Below are positions 45,917-54,963 of a stretch of DNA of 64,000 nucleotides, one piece after another (positions within the stretch are counted from its first letter, which is position 1; each line of letters starts with the position of its first letter). Position numbers and translations under genes: made by a program. Under the pieces are notes generated by a model. That model worked only from the letters and a program-made list of their open reading frames with translations, made no database searches and was not told where the DNA came from. Origin of the DNA: Pseudomonadota bacterium (lineage in GTDB: Bacteria > Pseudomonadota > Alphaproteobacteria > Sphingomonadales > Sphingomonadaceae). The stretch lies in contig JBCBSU010000001.1 of the NCBI GenBank assembly GCA_039818985.1, positions 1,452,367-1,516,366 on the forward strand. Direction: 5' to 3'.

Positions 45917-46456
45917 ATGGCTGGCCATGTCCAGCCAGTGCATCTATTTAACCCTGGCGCGGAAAAGAAAGACAGCAATTTGCCCGAAAAACAGAAAAAA
46001 GATGCTCCCAATGTCCGCTTTCCGCCGCCTTTGGTGTTTCTCGGTTTCATCCTGCTCGGCCGCGCCGGCGATACGCTGTTCCCGCTGCCGACATTGCAGA
46101 TAGCGCCCGAACTGGAATGGATCGGAGTCGGTCTGATCGCCACCGGCATCGCCATTGTTATCGTTTCGCTGGGACTGTTCAGCCAGGCCGGAGAGAACCC
46201 CGAGCCCTGGACCGAGAGCGAAACCATCATCGCCCGTGGCCCCTATCGCCACAGCCGCAACCCGATGTATCTCGGCATGGCGATGCTGATGCTCGGCTTC
46301 GCCTTCTGGCAGGACAGCGCCGGCACGCTGTTCTTTCTGCCCTTTGCAGTGCTGGCTATAGACCGTTTCGTGATCCGGGCCGAAGAAATCTATCTCACCC
46401 GGCGTTTCGGTAAGCCCTATACCGACTATCTGAAAAAGGTGCGGCGCTGGTTATAG
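45917..46456 (+). CDS. Isoprenylcysteine carboxyl methyltransferase-family membrane protein
   Basis: 179 residues from ATG 45917. The first 25 residues look non-coding-like, and TTG 45980 with GAAAGAC upstream may be the real start, giving about 159 residues. Three to four transmembrane helices precede the conserved ICMT/PEMT block: IARGPYRHSRNPMYLGMAM, RAEEIYLTRRFGKPYTDYLKKVRRWL-like ending (split here: EEIYLTRRFG, YTDYLKKV). These bind SAM and methylate lipids or small thiols; the substrate in bacteria is mostly unknown. Confidence 0.8.
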   Translation: MAGHVQPVHLFNPGAEKKDSNLPEKQKKDAPNVRFPPPLVFLGFILLGRAGDTLFPLPTLQIAPELEWIGVGLIATGIAIVIVSLGLFSQAGENPEPWTESETIIARGPYRHSRNPMYLGMAMLMLGFAFWQDSAGTLFFLPFAVLAIDRFVIRAEEIYLTRRFGKPYTDYLKKVRRWL

Positions 46457-46477
46457 CTGTTACTGAGCCGCCTCCGT

Positions 46478-47461
46478 TTATAAATTTGCCGTACGCCGTC
46501 GCCAGATCGCTGCAAGCAAACTGCCGATAACGACATGATAAACCGCCGACAGCGCGCTCGGCACCGGGGCCAGCGCGGCCTGTAGCGGCGAAACAAATTG
46601 CGCCGCAAAAGCCGGGGTCGAGGCGAGCGACGAGCCAAGACCGCTATTCTGCATGCCGACCTCGATACTGATCGTGCGACGCTCCTGCACGCCATAGCCT
46701 GTAATCGCTGTGAGGCCGTAGCCCAGACCAAAGCCACACAGATGCAGCAACAGCACTGCGAGCAGCAATTCGCCGAAATGCGCCTCGATCAATGGTTTGG
46801 ATGCGGCGATGATCCCGGCAACGATCAGTACCACGACCAGCACCGACGCCAGCGGTGATACTATCGCGATATGGTTGGTGGCACGAGGAAACAGCCGTTT
46901 TAGCACCACACCGGCAACCACGGGCATCAGTACGATCGATACCATATTAACAAACAGGTTCCAGCGGTCGATGGCGACGAACTTGTCCGCCAGCCATCCG
47001 GTCAGCAGCGGCGTTGCGATGATCGCCACCAATGTCGACGCCATGGTCATGGTCACCGAAAGCGCCAGATTGGCGCGGGCGAGATAGGCGACAACATTGG
47101 ACGCGGTGCCGCCGGGGCAGCAGGAGACGAGGATCAGCCCTACCGCCAGCCCCGGCTCGAGCGCGAACAGCGTGGCAATGCCAATGCCTGCAAGCGGCAT
47201 GATGGTGAATTGCAGGATGACACCGGTGGCAACGCAGCGCGGAATTTGCAAAACCCGGCGGAAATCATCGAGCGTCAGCGTTAGCCCCATGCCGAGCATT
47301 ATTACGCCCAGCAATACGCTGATCAGTGGCTGACCGAAAGGCTGAAACCGGCCATCGACGACCCACAGGAAATGCGCCGGAAAAAACCACGCCCAGCCGG
47401 TGCCGAGCACTGTCCATAGCGCAAACAGGTTTGTCGAGCCCTGAAATATCCTGTGATGCAT
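46478..47461 (-). CDS. Bile acid:sodium symporter family transporter
   Basis: 327 residues with about ten helices in the BASS/SBF fold. SCCPGGTASNVVAYLARANLA (cited as residues about 121-141) and ISIEVGMQNSGLGSSLA are the two crossover motifs that bind sodium and substrate. In bacteria these carry organic acids such as pantoate or 2-keto acids; the cargo is not readable here. It lies just downstream of gcvPB (14 bases) in the same direction, so it could be co-transcribed with the glycine cleavage genes. Confidence 0.88.
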   Translation of the reverse strand: MHHRIFQGSTNLFALWTVLGTGWAWFFPAHFLWVVDGRFQPFGQPLISVLLGVIMLGMGLTLTLDDFRRVLQIPRCVATGVILQFTIMPLAGIGIATLFALEPGLAVGLILVSCCPGGTASNVVAYLARANLALSVTMTMASTLVAIIATPLLTGWLADKFVAIDRWNLFVNMVSIVLMPVVAGVVLKRLFPRATNHIAIVSPLASVLVVVLIVAGIIAASKPLIEAHFGELLLAVLLLHLCGFGLGYGLTAITGYGVQERRTISIEVGMQNSGLGSSLASTPAFAAQFVSPLQAALAPVPSALSAVYHVVIGSLLAAIWRRRTANL

Positions 47462-47475
47462 GGCTTGGCCGGGTC

Positions 47476-49050
47476 TTACTCTGCGGCCTCCGCCCGGGGA
47501 TCGGGATCTGTCCAGACCAGCACCGGCTTGCGTGCTGCCTGGGTTTCGTCGAGCCGTTTCAGCGGCGCATGATGCGGCGCCGATTTGAGGCGCTCGTCAC
47601 CTGCCAGTGCACGCTCTGCAACGGAACGGAAAGCGAGAATGAACTGGTCCAGCGCCGCCTTGCTCTCGGTCTCGGTCGGCTCGACCAGCATCGCGCCATG
47701 CACCACCAACGGGAAATAGACCGTCATCGGGTGAAAGCCTTCATCGATCAGGCCTTTGGCGAGATCCAAGGTTGAAAAGCCCTCGGCAAAGTCGCTGTCG
47801 GAAAACAACGCTTCATGCATGCACGGCCCCGAATCGGCAAAGGGCGCGTCGAGAATATCCTCCATCGCGCGCAGCACATAATTGGCATTGAGCACCGCAT
47901 CCTCGGCGACCTGGCGAAGGCCGTCCGCACCATGGCTGAGCATATAGGTCAGTGCCCGGGTAAACATGCCCATCTGACCGTGAAAGGCGACCATGCGGCC
48001 AAAGCTCTGGCCATGATGCTCCTGCGCCGTCTCTTCCTCGATAATGTGCAGCAAACCATCATCGCCTTCTTCGACAAAAGGCAGTGGCGCAAAGGGTGCC
48101 AGCGCCTCGGAGAACACCACCGGACCGGAGCCGGGGCCGCCACCGCCATGCGGGGTCGAGAAGGTCTTGTGCAGATTGATGTGCATCGCGTCGACGCCGA
48201 GATCGCCCGGGCGCACCCGACCGACAATGGCGTTGAAATTGGCACCGTCACAATAGACGAAACCACCGGCATCATGCACCGCATCCGAAATCGCCTTGAG
48301 GTCACGCTCGAACAGGCCGCAGGTATTGGGATTGGTGATCATCACACCGGCAACATCCGGCCCCAGTCGTGCTTTCAGTGCCTCCAGATCAACCCTGCCC
48401 TCATCGGTCGCGGGAATGTCCTCGACCTTGTATCCGGCAAAGGCAGCGGTGGCCGGATTGGTACCATGGGCGCTGGTCGGGACCAGGATGACCTCGCGTG
48501 CGTCGCCACGTGCCTCAAGCGCCGAGCGAATGGCAAGCACACCGCATAATTCACCATGTGCACCAGCCTTGGGCGACATCGACACGGCGGGCATATTGGT
48601 AAGCTTCTTCAACCACTCGCCAAGCTGGTAAATCACTCTGAGCGCGCCCTGCACACTATGGATCGGCTGGAGCGGGTGAATATCGGCAAAGCCTGGGAAA
48701 CGCGCGACTTTCTCATTCAGCCGCGGATTATGCTTCATGGTGCAGGAACCAAGCGGGAACAGGCCCAGATCAATGGCATAGTTCTGCCGCGACAACCGGG
48801 TATAATGCCGCACTGTCTCGCCTTCGGCCAAGCCAGGCAAGCCGATGACCGTGTCGCGCTCCAGACCGCACAGGCGGCTTTTCACTTCCGCGGCATCGGG
48901 AATATCGACACCGGTACGATCATAGGCACCACTTTCGAAGATCAGCGGCTCTTTCAGCATCAGCGCGCGGTTCCCAGTGGCAGTGGCTGACGCTTTGTCC
49001 GACGCTGTTTCTTGCGGCACGGTCACCCTGCCGACATTGTTCATGCCCAT
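47476..49050 (-). CDS. gcvPB: Glycine dehydrogenase (decarboxylating) subunit 2
   Basis: 524 residues, the C-terminal half of the split P-protein. The PLP lysine is Lys295 in INLHKTFSTPHGGGGPG; SMSPKAGAHGELCG and YCDGANFNAIVGRVRPGD are conserved. With GcvPA it decarboxylates glycine and passes the aminomethyl group to the lipoyl arm of GcvH. The start overlaps the end of gcvPA by 10 bases, so the two halves are translated in step. Last gcv gene; a symporter gene follows. Confidence 0.97.
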   Translation of the reverse strand: MGMNNVGRVTVPQETASDKASATATGNRALMLKEPLIFESGAYDRTGVDIPDAAEVKSRLCGLERDTVIGLPGLAEGETVRHYTRLSRQNYAIDLGLFPLGSCTMKHNPRLNEKVARFPGFADIHPLQPIHSVQGALRVIYQLGEWLKKLTNMPAVSMSPKAGAHGELCGVLAIRSALEARGDAREVILVPTSAHGTNPATAAFAGYKVEDIPATDEGRVDLEALKARLGPDVAGVMITNPNTCGLFERDLKAISDAVHDAGGFVYCDGANFNAIVGRVRPGDLGVDAMHINLHKTFSTPHGGGGPGSGPVVFSEALAPFAPLPFVEEGDDGLLHIIEEETAQEHHGQSFGRMVAFHGQMGMFTRALTYMLSHGADGLRQVAEDAVLNANYVLRAMEDILDAPFADSGPCMHEALFSDSDFAEGFSTLDLAKGLIDEGFHPMTVYFPLVVHGAMLVEPTETESKAALDQFILAFRSVAERALAGDERLKSAPHHAPLKRLDETQAARKPVLVWTDPDPRAEAAE

Positions 49051-50417
49051 GTGCCAAGCTCCTGCAAAATGTCTTCCAGCGCCGTTGCCAGTGCCTCGAT
49101 ATCCTCATCGGTCACTGTCTCGGTGACTGCAATCACCAGACCGTCGGCCAGTTCCTCGGCATCTGGATAAAGCCGACCAAGCGAAACACCGGCCAATATG
49201 CCGCGATCCGCCAATGTACGGATAATATCGCGGGCATCACGGCCCAGATGCACGGTAAATTCGTTGAAGAAGCGGTCATTGACCACCGAAATGCCGTCAA
49301 TCTGCTCAAGCCGCTCAGCGGCCTTGACCGCCATGGCGTGATTAACCGCTGCCAGTCTGCGCAGGCCTGCCTCGCCCAGCAGCGTCATATGCACACTGAA
49401 TGCCAATGCGCACAGGCCGCTATTGGTGCAGATATTCGACGTCGCCTTTTCGCGGCGGATATGCTGTTCGCGCGTCGACAGCGTCAGCACATAGCCGCGT
49501 TCGCCATCGGCATCGACGGTCTCACCGCACAAGCGGCCCGGCATCTGGCGCACATATTTCTGTTTGCAGCCGAAAAGGCCGACATAGGGCCCGCCAAACT
49601 GCAGACCGACACCGATGGACTGGCCCTCTCCGACCACAATATCCGCACCCATTTCACCCGGGCTCTTGATCGTACCCAGCGCCACTGGCTCGGTGACAAC
49701 CGCGATCAGCAGTGCCTTGTGCTCAGCCGCACGTTCGGCAAGCCGGGTCATATCGTCTATGCGGCCCAATATGTCGGGATATTGCACCACGACGCAGCTG
49801 GTATCGCTGTCAATCTGGTCAATCAGCGCATCATAATCGGTCGCGCCGCCAAAATCGGGCAGGCTGACGCGCAGATCATCCTTGGTAAAGCGCGCCATGG
49901 TCTGGCAGACCGAGACATAATGCGGGTGCAGGCCCGAAGAAAGCAGTGCCTTGCCACGCCGGGTAATGCGCCGGGCCATGACAATCGCCTCCCAGCAGGC
50001 GGTCGAGCCGTCATACATGCTGGCATTGGCAACATCGCAACCAAAGAGCCGCGCCACCTGAGTCTGGAACTCGAACAGCATCTGCAGCGTACCCTGTGCG
50101 ATTTCCGGCTGATAGGGGGTATAGGCGGTGAGGAACTCGCCGCGCTGGATGATGTGATCGACACTGGCCGGAACATGATGGCGATAGGCCCCTGCGCCCA
50201 AGAAGAAGGGCGCATTGCCGGCAACGCTGTTCTCTGCTGCCAGGCTGGCCATATGCCGCTCGACCGCAAGCTCGCTGGCATGATTGGGCAGGTCTCGAAT
50301 GGGACCGTCGAGAATGGCTTCCTCGGGAACATCGACGAACAGATCGTCAATGGTTTCGGCACCCACACGCACCAGCATGGTCGCGCGGTCTTCATCGTTC
50401 AAAGGCAAATAACGCAT
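49041..50417 (-). CDS. gcvPA: Glycine dehydrogenase (decarboxylating) subunit 1
   Basis: 458 residues from ATG 50417 (ATG 50420 is adjacent; AGGG upstream fits 50417 better). N-terminal half of the split P-protein: MRYLPLNDEDRATMLVRVG, AYTPYQPEIAQGTLQMLFEFQ (about 85-105), NASMYDGSTACWEA and the GQSIGVGLQFGGPYVG segment. It pairs with GcvPB. Its start follows gcvH by about 60 bases and its stop overlaps gcvPB. Two-subunit P-proteins are usual in many alphaproteobacteria. Confidence 0.97.
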   Translation of the reverse strand: MRYLPLNDEDRATMLVRVGAETIDDLFVDVPEEAILDGPIRDLPNHASELAVERHMASLAAENSVAGNAPFFLGAGAYRHHVPASVDHIIQRGEFLTAYTPYQPEIAQGTLQMLFEFQTQVARLFGCDVANASMYDGSTACWEAIVMARRITRRGKALLSSGLHPHYVSVCQTMARFTKDDLRVSLPDFGGATDYDALIDQIDSDTSCVVVQYPDILGRIDDMTRLAERAAEHKALLIAVVTEPVALGTIKSPGEMGADIVVGEGQSIGVGLQFGGPYVGLFGCKQKYVRQMPGRLCGETVDADGERGYVLTLSTREQHIRREKATSNICTNSGLCALAFSVHMTLLGEAGLRRLAAVNHAMAVKAAERLEQIDGISVVNDRFFNEFTVHLGRDARDIIRTLADRGILAGVSLGRLYPDAEELADGLVIAVTETVTDEDIEALATALEDILQELGTWA

Positions 50418-50475
50418 CATCAATCCCTGATTGGTGGCGGCCCCGGAGCGGGACAATCACATAACGCAACACACG

Positions 50476-50847
50476 TCACAAAGTTGCGAGGAATTCCTTA
50501 TAGGCTGCCTCATCCATAAGCCCTTCAAGCTCGGACGGATCGCTCAATGTCAGCCTGAAGAACCAGCCCGCACCTTCCGGGTCGGAATTGACCAGTGCCG
50601 GATCATCGGCGAGCGCGGCATTGCCTTCGGTGACGCTGCCGGAAACCGGGGCATAGACATCGCTGGCGGCTTTGACGGATTCAACCACGGCGGCGTCATC
50701 GCCTTTGCCTACTTGCTTATCGGCTTCGGGCACCTCGACAAAGACGACATCGCCCAGCTGCTCCTGCGCATAATCGGTGATGCCGACCGTGGCTGTGTCG
50801 CCATCGACTTCGATCCATTCATGCTCATCGGTGAAATAACGGCTCAT
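50476..50847 (-). CDS. gcvH: Glycine cleavage system H protein
   Basis: 123 residues. The lipoylated lysine is Lys59 in [16 protein letters not shown], and [14 protein letters not shown] opens the fold. It shuttles the aminomethyl group between P, T and L proteins. Its ATG shares one base with the gcvT stop (TGATG), so translation is coupled. Full length with no oddities. Confidence 0.97.
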   Translation of the reverse strand: MSRYFTDEHEWIEVDGDTATVGITDYAQEQLGDVVFVEVPEADKQVGKGDDAAVVESVKAASDVYAPVSGSVTEGNAALADDPALVNSDPEGAGWFFRLTLSDPSELEGLMDEAAYKEFLATL

Positions 50848-51983
50848 CAGGATTTTCCTTTCCGGCGATATCCATTGGGAACAAAGGGCATTTTGGAAAC
50901 GGCTATGGGTACGCGCTTGCCGCGCACTTCAGCTTCGAGCCTGCTATCGAGTGCAGCATGATCAGCGGCGACAAAACCCATAGCAATTGGCGCGCCGATG
51001 GTCGGAGCAAAACCGCCCGAGGTGATCACACCAACCTCTGCATCACCTGCAAAGATCGGCGCGCCCTCGCGTACAGGCATGCGGCCCTCGACCGCAAAGC
51101 CAACGCGTTTTTTATCGGCGCCATTTTCGAGCGCAGCCAATATCCGGTCCGCACCGTGGAAACCGCCTTCAGCACGGCGCACTTTTGAGATGGCGAAGGC
51201 CAGGTTGCCCTGCACCGGGTCGGTTTTGGGATCAAGATCATGACCATAAAGCGGCAGGCCAGCTTCAAGCCGCAAAGAATCACGGGCCCCCAGCCCGATC
51301 GGTTTGACTTCGGGCTGTTCACACAGTGCATCGGCCAGTGCAACGACATGCTCGGCGGGCACCGAGATTTCGAAACCATCTTCACCGGTATAGCCCGAAC
51401 GACTCACACCCAGCGGCACCTCACCCCAGAGACAGGGGGCAGCATCCATGAAATAGAGATCATCCGGTCCCGGCCAACCCGGCTCCAGCCCGACAATGCT
51501 CAGCCGCGCGAACGCCTCTGCCGCTTTCGGCCCCTGCAGCGCGAGCAGCGCCTGGCCCTCCAGATGGACCAGATCGATAGTTTGCGGAAGCTGCGACCGC
51601 ATATAGGTGATATCCTGATGCTTCACCGCGCCATTGACCACGATGTAGAGATGCCGACCGGTATTGGTGATCATCATGTCATCGAGAATGCCGCCATCCT
51701 CGGCGAGCAGCAGCGAATAGCGCATCTTGCCCGGCTTCAGCGCCGATATATCGCCCGGAACAATCCGCTCCAGCGACTCGGCGGCGCCTTCACCTACCAA
51801 TTGCAACTGCCCCATATGCGACACGTCGAACAGCCCGGCATTGTTGCGGGTCCATTGGTGTTCGGCCATGATGCCTTCATACTGGATCGGCATGGAATAG
51901 CCGGCAAAGGGCACCATGCGTGCGCCTTTTGCCTGATGCCAGTCATTGAGGGGCAGCGTTTTTTCTGCGCTTTGGTCACTCAT
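50847..51983 (-). CDS. gcvT: Aminomethyltransferase (glycine cleavage T protein)
   Basis: 378 residues from ATG 51983; an in-frame upstream extension would run into the riboswitch leader and is rejected. [23 protein letters not shown] opens the folate-binding domain (about 15-37), and [34 protein letters not shown] (cited as about 235-254) complete it. It transfers the methylene from H protein to tetrahydrofolate, releasing ammonia. First gene of gcvT-H-PA-PB, under a tandem glycine riboswitch. Confidence 0.97.
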   Translation of the reverse strand: MSDQSAEKTLPLNDWHQAKGARMVPFAGYSMPIQYEGIMAEHQWTRNNAGLFDVSHMGQLQLVGEGAAESLERIVPGDISALKPGKMRYSLLLAEDGGILDDMMITNTGRHLYIVVNGAVKHQDITYMRSQLPQTIDLVHLEGQALLALQGPKAAEAFARLSIVGLEPGWPGPDDLYFMDAAPCLWGEVPLGVSRSGYTGEDGFEISVPAEHVVALADALCEQPEVKPIGLGARDSLRLEAGLPLYGHDLDPKTDPVQGNLAFAISKVRRAEGGFHGADRILAALENGADKKRVGFAVEGRMPVREGAPIFAGDAEVGVITSGGFAPTIGAPIAMGFVAADHAALDSRLEAEVRGKRVPIAVSKMPFVPNGYRRKGKS

Positions 51984-52049
51984 CAGCTTTGCCTTCCGTT
52001 CAGGGTGCAAGTGGTTACGGATCATACCCCGCAGACACACTGCCCCCTC

Positions 52050-52247
52050 TGTCACGGAACCTGAGAGTTTTCGGACGGCTTGGGTCGCCGCCCCTTACCC
52101 CTTCGGTGGCTCACCTTCGCTAAAGCGACGGTGGACGCTTTCCAGAGTGCTCCTATTTTCACAGCGCCAAAACGGTCCCACAGCCTGAGAGTTTCCGGGG
52201 CGGTTGCTCCTTCGGCGGTCGGCTCCCGCCGACACTCTCCCGTTTTG
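52050..52247 (-). promoter_or_regulatory. Tandem glycine riboswitch upstream of gcvT
   Basis: On the minus strand two copies of the glycine aptamer core are visible. The first, about 52247-52180, starts GGGAGAGTGTCGGC and closes with GAAACTCTCAGGC. The second, about 52154-52052, starts AGGAGCACTCTGG, includes CACCGAAGGGG, and closes with GAAAACTCTCAGGTTCC. These are the conserved glycine riboswitch sequences; the linker between them is short. It ends about 70 bases before the gcvT start. In known cases glycine binding switches on the gcv operon; the expression platform here was not resolved. Confidence 0.92.
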
Positions 52248-52308
52248 ACGCATCGGCCTTTACAGGCCGATTCGAGCCATAAAACAGTGGCGGAGGGTCA
52301 GGTGGCTG

Positions 52309-53031
52309 TCAATCAGCGAGGCGGGTGTCTTGTCCGCTTTTTTCTCTCGTCCCCGCAGCCAGCGACAGCAACGCATCATTATGATGCACATATAGCTTTG
52401 ATTCATGCGCCTCATGCGTATCTCCAAGGGCCAATCGCACAATGGCACGGGCAACATCGGCGCTATCAATGGAGCCATAGCGGGACCAGCTTTTGGGGAT
52501 AAGGTGATCCGTGATCGGCGCCAGCATCAACATCAGGCCTTCGACAATCCGCTGCTCACCGTCGCGCTTGCCGCGTAAAAGGCCGGGCCGTATTATATCG
52601 AGCCTGTCAAAACCCAGACTGGTAGCAGCATCTTCCACCTCGCCTTTGGTCCGTTGATAAAGATTTGCCGATCGGGCACTGGATCCGACAGCCGTGACAA
52701 TGATCGCATGCCGCGCCCCGGCAGCATAGGCCGCCGCCGCGCAATCCAGCACAAGGTGATAGTCAACCGCGCGAAAGGCAGCCTCGTTCTTGCCCGATTT
52801 CTTCCATGTGGTTCCCAATGCCGAAATGAAGACATCCGGTTTCAACGTCGCAATGGCATCCGGCCATGCGGAAGGATCGGCAACATGAAAGCCGGAGGGG
52901 ATGCCATCACCGCCGCGCCGGACCAGAGCATGCGCAGCGATATTATCGCTATCGGCCAGCGCGGGGAAGATCTGGCGTCCAACCAACCCGGTCACACCGA
53001 CAATCAATACACGTTTTCCAGTGTCAGACAT
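52309..53031 (-). CDS. NAD(P)-binding (SDR/NmrA-like) oxidoreductase
   Basis: 240 residues from ATG 53031. Rossmann motif VLIVGVTGLVGRQIF (about 7-21), then DVFISALGTTWKKSG, HAIIVTAVGSSARS and YQRTKGEVEDAATSL with a Tyr-x-x-x-Lys pair (YQRTK) as in atypical short-chain dehydrogenases (HTATIP2/TIP30-like). Substrate unknown; it may be a redox sensor. The start overlaps the end of dgt by 8 bases. It lies just beyond the gcv riboswitch but is probably read with dgt, not gcv. Confidence 0.82.
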   Translation of the reverse strand: MSDTGKRVLIVGVTGLVGRQIFPALADSDNIAAHALVRRGGDGIPSGFHVADPSAWPDAIATLKPDVFISALGTTWKKSGKNEAAFRAVDYHLVLDCAAAAYAAGARHAIIVTAVGSSARSANLYQRTKGEVEDAATSLGFDRLDIIRPGLLRGKRDGEQRIVEGLMLMLAPITDHLIPKSWSRYGSIDSADVARAIVRLALGDTHEAHESKLYVHHNDALLSLAAGTREKSGQDTRLAD

Positions 53032-54190
53032 TGCGCAGCCCATTAGGGACAGGTCCGATATGCCCGGCATAACGATTGATCGCATAGCGGTCGGTCATGC
53101 CGGCGATAAAGTCCATGATGCGGCGTCCGGTCTCTATATCATCCTCGTCCAGACCCGATTGCCAGTCTTCGGGCAACCGGGCCGGATCATCGCGATAATA
53201 GCGCGTCAGGTCGGCAATGATGGCGCAGGCACAATCCGCTGCCTCGCGCTGATCCGGGTGGAGATAGAGATTGTCATACATGAAGCGTTTCAATTCTCGC
53301 TCCTTCGCCGCCATCTCGTCGGAAAACCCGCCAATCACCCGACCGGCCATGCGCACATCATCGGCACTGGTGATGTCATGCGCCGCGACGCGCTCACGCG
53401 TTGCCGCAATAACATCATTGACCATCAGCCCGATCTGGCTGCGCACCATCTCTCGCAACAGCGCCGCCTCTCCCGCATCGGGGAAAGCCTGGCGCACCTC
53501 GTCCCATTGTGCAGCGATAAAGGGCAGTTCCATCAATTGCTCGCGTTTCAGGAAACCGGCGCGCAGCCCATCATCAATATCGTGATTGTCATAGGCGATA
53601 TCATCGGCAATCGCGGCGATCTGAGCTTCGAGTGAGCCATGCTTGTGAAGTTCGAGTGACAATTCGGTATCGCATGCCGCCATCGCCCAGCCCGGCTCTA
53701 CCAAAGGGCCATTATGCTTGGCCAGCCCCTCGAGCACTTCCCAGCTAAGATTGAGCCCCGGACGATCAGGATAGGGTGAGTCGAGGTGCATCAAGGTGCG
53801 CAACGTCTGGGCATTATGATCAAAGCCGCCGCAATCGGCCATCACATCATTGAGCGCGCGCTCTCCGGCATGACCGAAGGGCGGATGGCCGATATCATGC
53901 GCCAGGCACAGCGCCTCGGTCAGATCCTCGTTCAGACCCAAAGCCCGGGCGATGGCGCGGCCTATTTGTGCCACCTCGAGGCTATGGGTCAGGCGCACCC
54001 GGTAATGGTCTCCATCGGGCGCGATAAATACCTGGGTCTTGTGGCGCAGGCGGCGAAAGGAAATCGAGTGAATCACCCGGTCGCGGTCGCGCTGAAACGC
54101 ATTGCGCGGCCCGCGCACCGAACTGTCCCGCTCGGCATGGAGCCGACCGCGGCTCTTTGCGGGATCGGAGGCATAGGAAGCGCGGGTCAT
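53024..54190 (-). CDS. dgt: dGTPase-like HD-domain triphosphohydrolase
   Basis: 388 residues. Typical dGTP triphosphohydrolase type 2 arrangement: RDSSVRGPRNAFQRDRDRV and FRRLRHKTQVF at the N-terminus, His69 and the HD pair His98-Asp99 in CLAHDIGHPPFGHAGE as metal ligands. It hydrolyses dNTPs to nucleosides and triphosphate and so affects dNTP pools. Cytoplasmic. The end overlaps the NAD(P)-binding gene start by 8 bases. Confidence 0.95.
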   Translation of the reverse strand: MTRASYASDPAKSRGRLHAERDSSVRGPRNAFQRDRDRVIHSISFRRLRHKTQVFIAPDGDHYRVRLTHSLEVAQIGRAIARALGLNEDLTEALCLAHDIGHPPFGHAGERALNDVMADCGGFDHNAQTLRTLMHLDSPYPDRPGLNLSWEVLEGLAKHNGPLVEPGWAMAACDTELSLELHKHGSLEAQIAAIADDIAYDNHDIDDGLRAGFLKREQLMELPFIAAQWDEVRQAFPDAGEAALLREMVRSQIGLMVNDVIAATRERVAAHDITSADDVRMAGRVIGGFSDEMAAKERELKRFMYDNLYLHPDQREAADCACAIIADLTRYYRDDPARLPEDWQSGLDEDDIETGRRIMDFIAGMTDRYAINRYAGHIGPVPNGLRNV

Positions 54191-54248
54191 AAAAAGCTAC
54201 CTGCTGGACGGAAACATCATCGCGCGGATGATGCGCTTATAGCGGCGA

Positions 54249-54944
54249 TCAGCCTTGACCCAATATCCATTCTACAGCAGCTTCGGCATGAATCTGCGTG
54301 CCATCATAGATGGGCAGGACATTGGCGCGGGTGTTGACGATCATCTCCAGCTCGGTGCAGCCAAGCACTACCGCCTCGACATCTTCCTTGGCGATATTGG
54401 TAAGAAAGGTCTTGAGCGTGCGTTCGGAATCGCGCGTCGCCTGACCCAGCATCAGCTCTTCATAGATGATGCGTTCCAGCTCCTCGACACGCTCCATATC
54501 AGGGGGCATGAGCCTGATACCATGATGCACCAGTCGCTGCCGGTAAAAACCCTCTGTCATAACATTGCGGGTACCGATCAGCGCCGCGCGTTTGATGCCG
54601 TCGGCGCGCATCTTTTCGCCAACGCAATCCGCGATATGGATGATCGGCACCGAGACTGCACCAGCCACATCGTCATAAATTTTGTGCATCGAATTGGCAC
54701 AGATCAGAATGGCGGTGGCGCCGGCATCTTCGAGACGCTTTGCCGATTCCGACAGGGTTTCGCTGGCATGCCGCCACTGCTCACGCGTATCGAGACGGGA
54801 CAGGTCACAGAAGTTCAGGCTCTCCATGACGATCGGACCACTGCACATCCCGCCCGCGCGCTTCTGCACCCGGGTGTTGATATGGCGATAATAGGTCTCG
54901 GTAGAGGCCCAGCTCATCCCACCGATGAGCCCGATCTTGCGCAT
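54249..54944 (-). CDS. Aspartate/glutamate racemase family protein
   Basis: 231 residues from ATG 54944 (AGGAGGGGGAGC just upstream). PLP-independent racemase fold with both catalytic cysteines: Cys82 in ILICANSMHK and Cys196 in VVLGCTELE; the N-terminus IGLIGGMSWASTETYYRHIN (4-23) is conserved. Aspartate racemase is the closest label. It lies 19 bases after pntB on the same strand, so it is probably the last gene of the pnt transcript. Confidence 0.9.
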   Translation of the reverse strand: MRKIGLIGGMSWASTETYYRHINTRVQKRAGGMCSGPIVMESLNFCDLSRLDTREQWRHASETLSESAKRLEDAGATAILICANSMHKIYDDVAGAVSVPIIHIADCVGEKMRADGIKRAALIGTRNVMTEGFYRQRLVHHGIRLMPPDMERVEELERIIYEELMLGQATRDSERTLKTFLTNIAKEDVEAVVLGCTELEMIVNTRANVLPIYDGTQIHAEAAVEWILGQG

Positions 54945-54963
54945 TGCTCCCCCTCCTGCCGAC

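Noticed and set aside
49248-50519. 423-codon plus-strand reading opposite gcvPA
   Set aside because: Shadow of gcvPA; no signal, domain or ribosome site.
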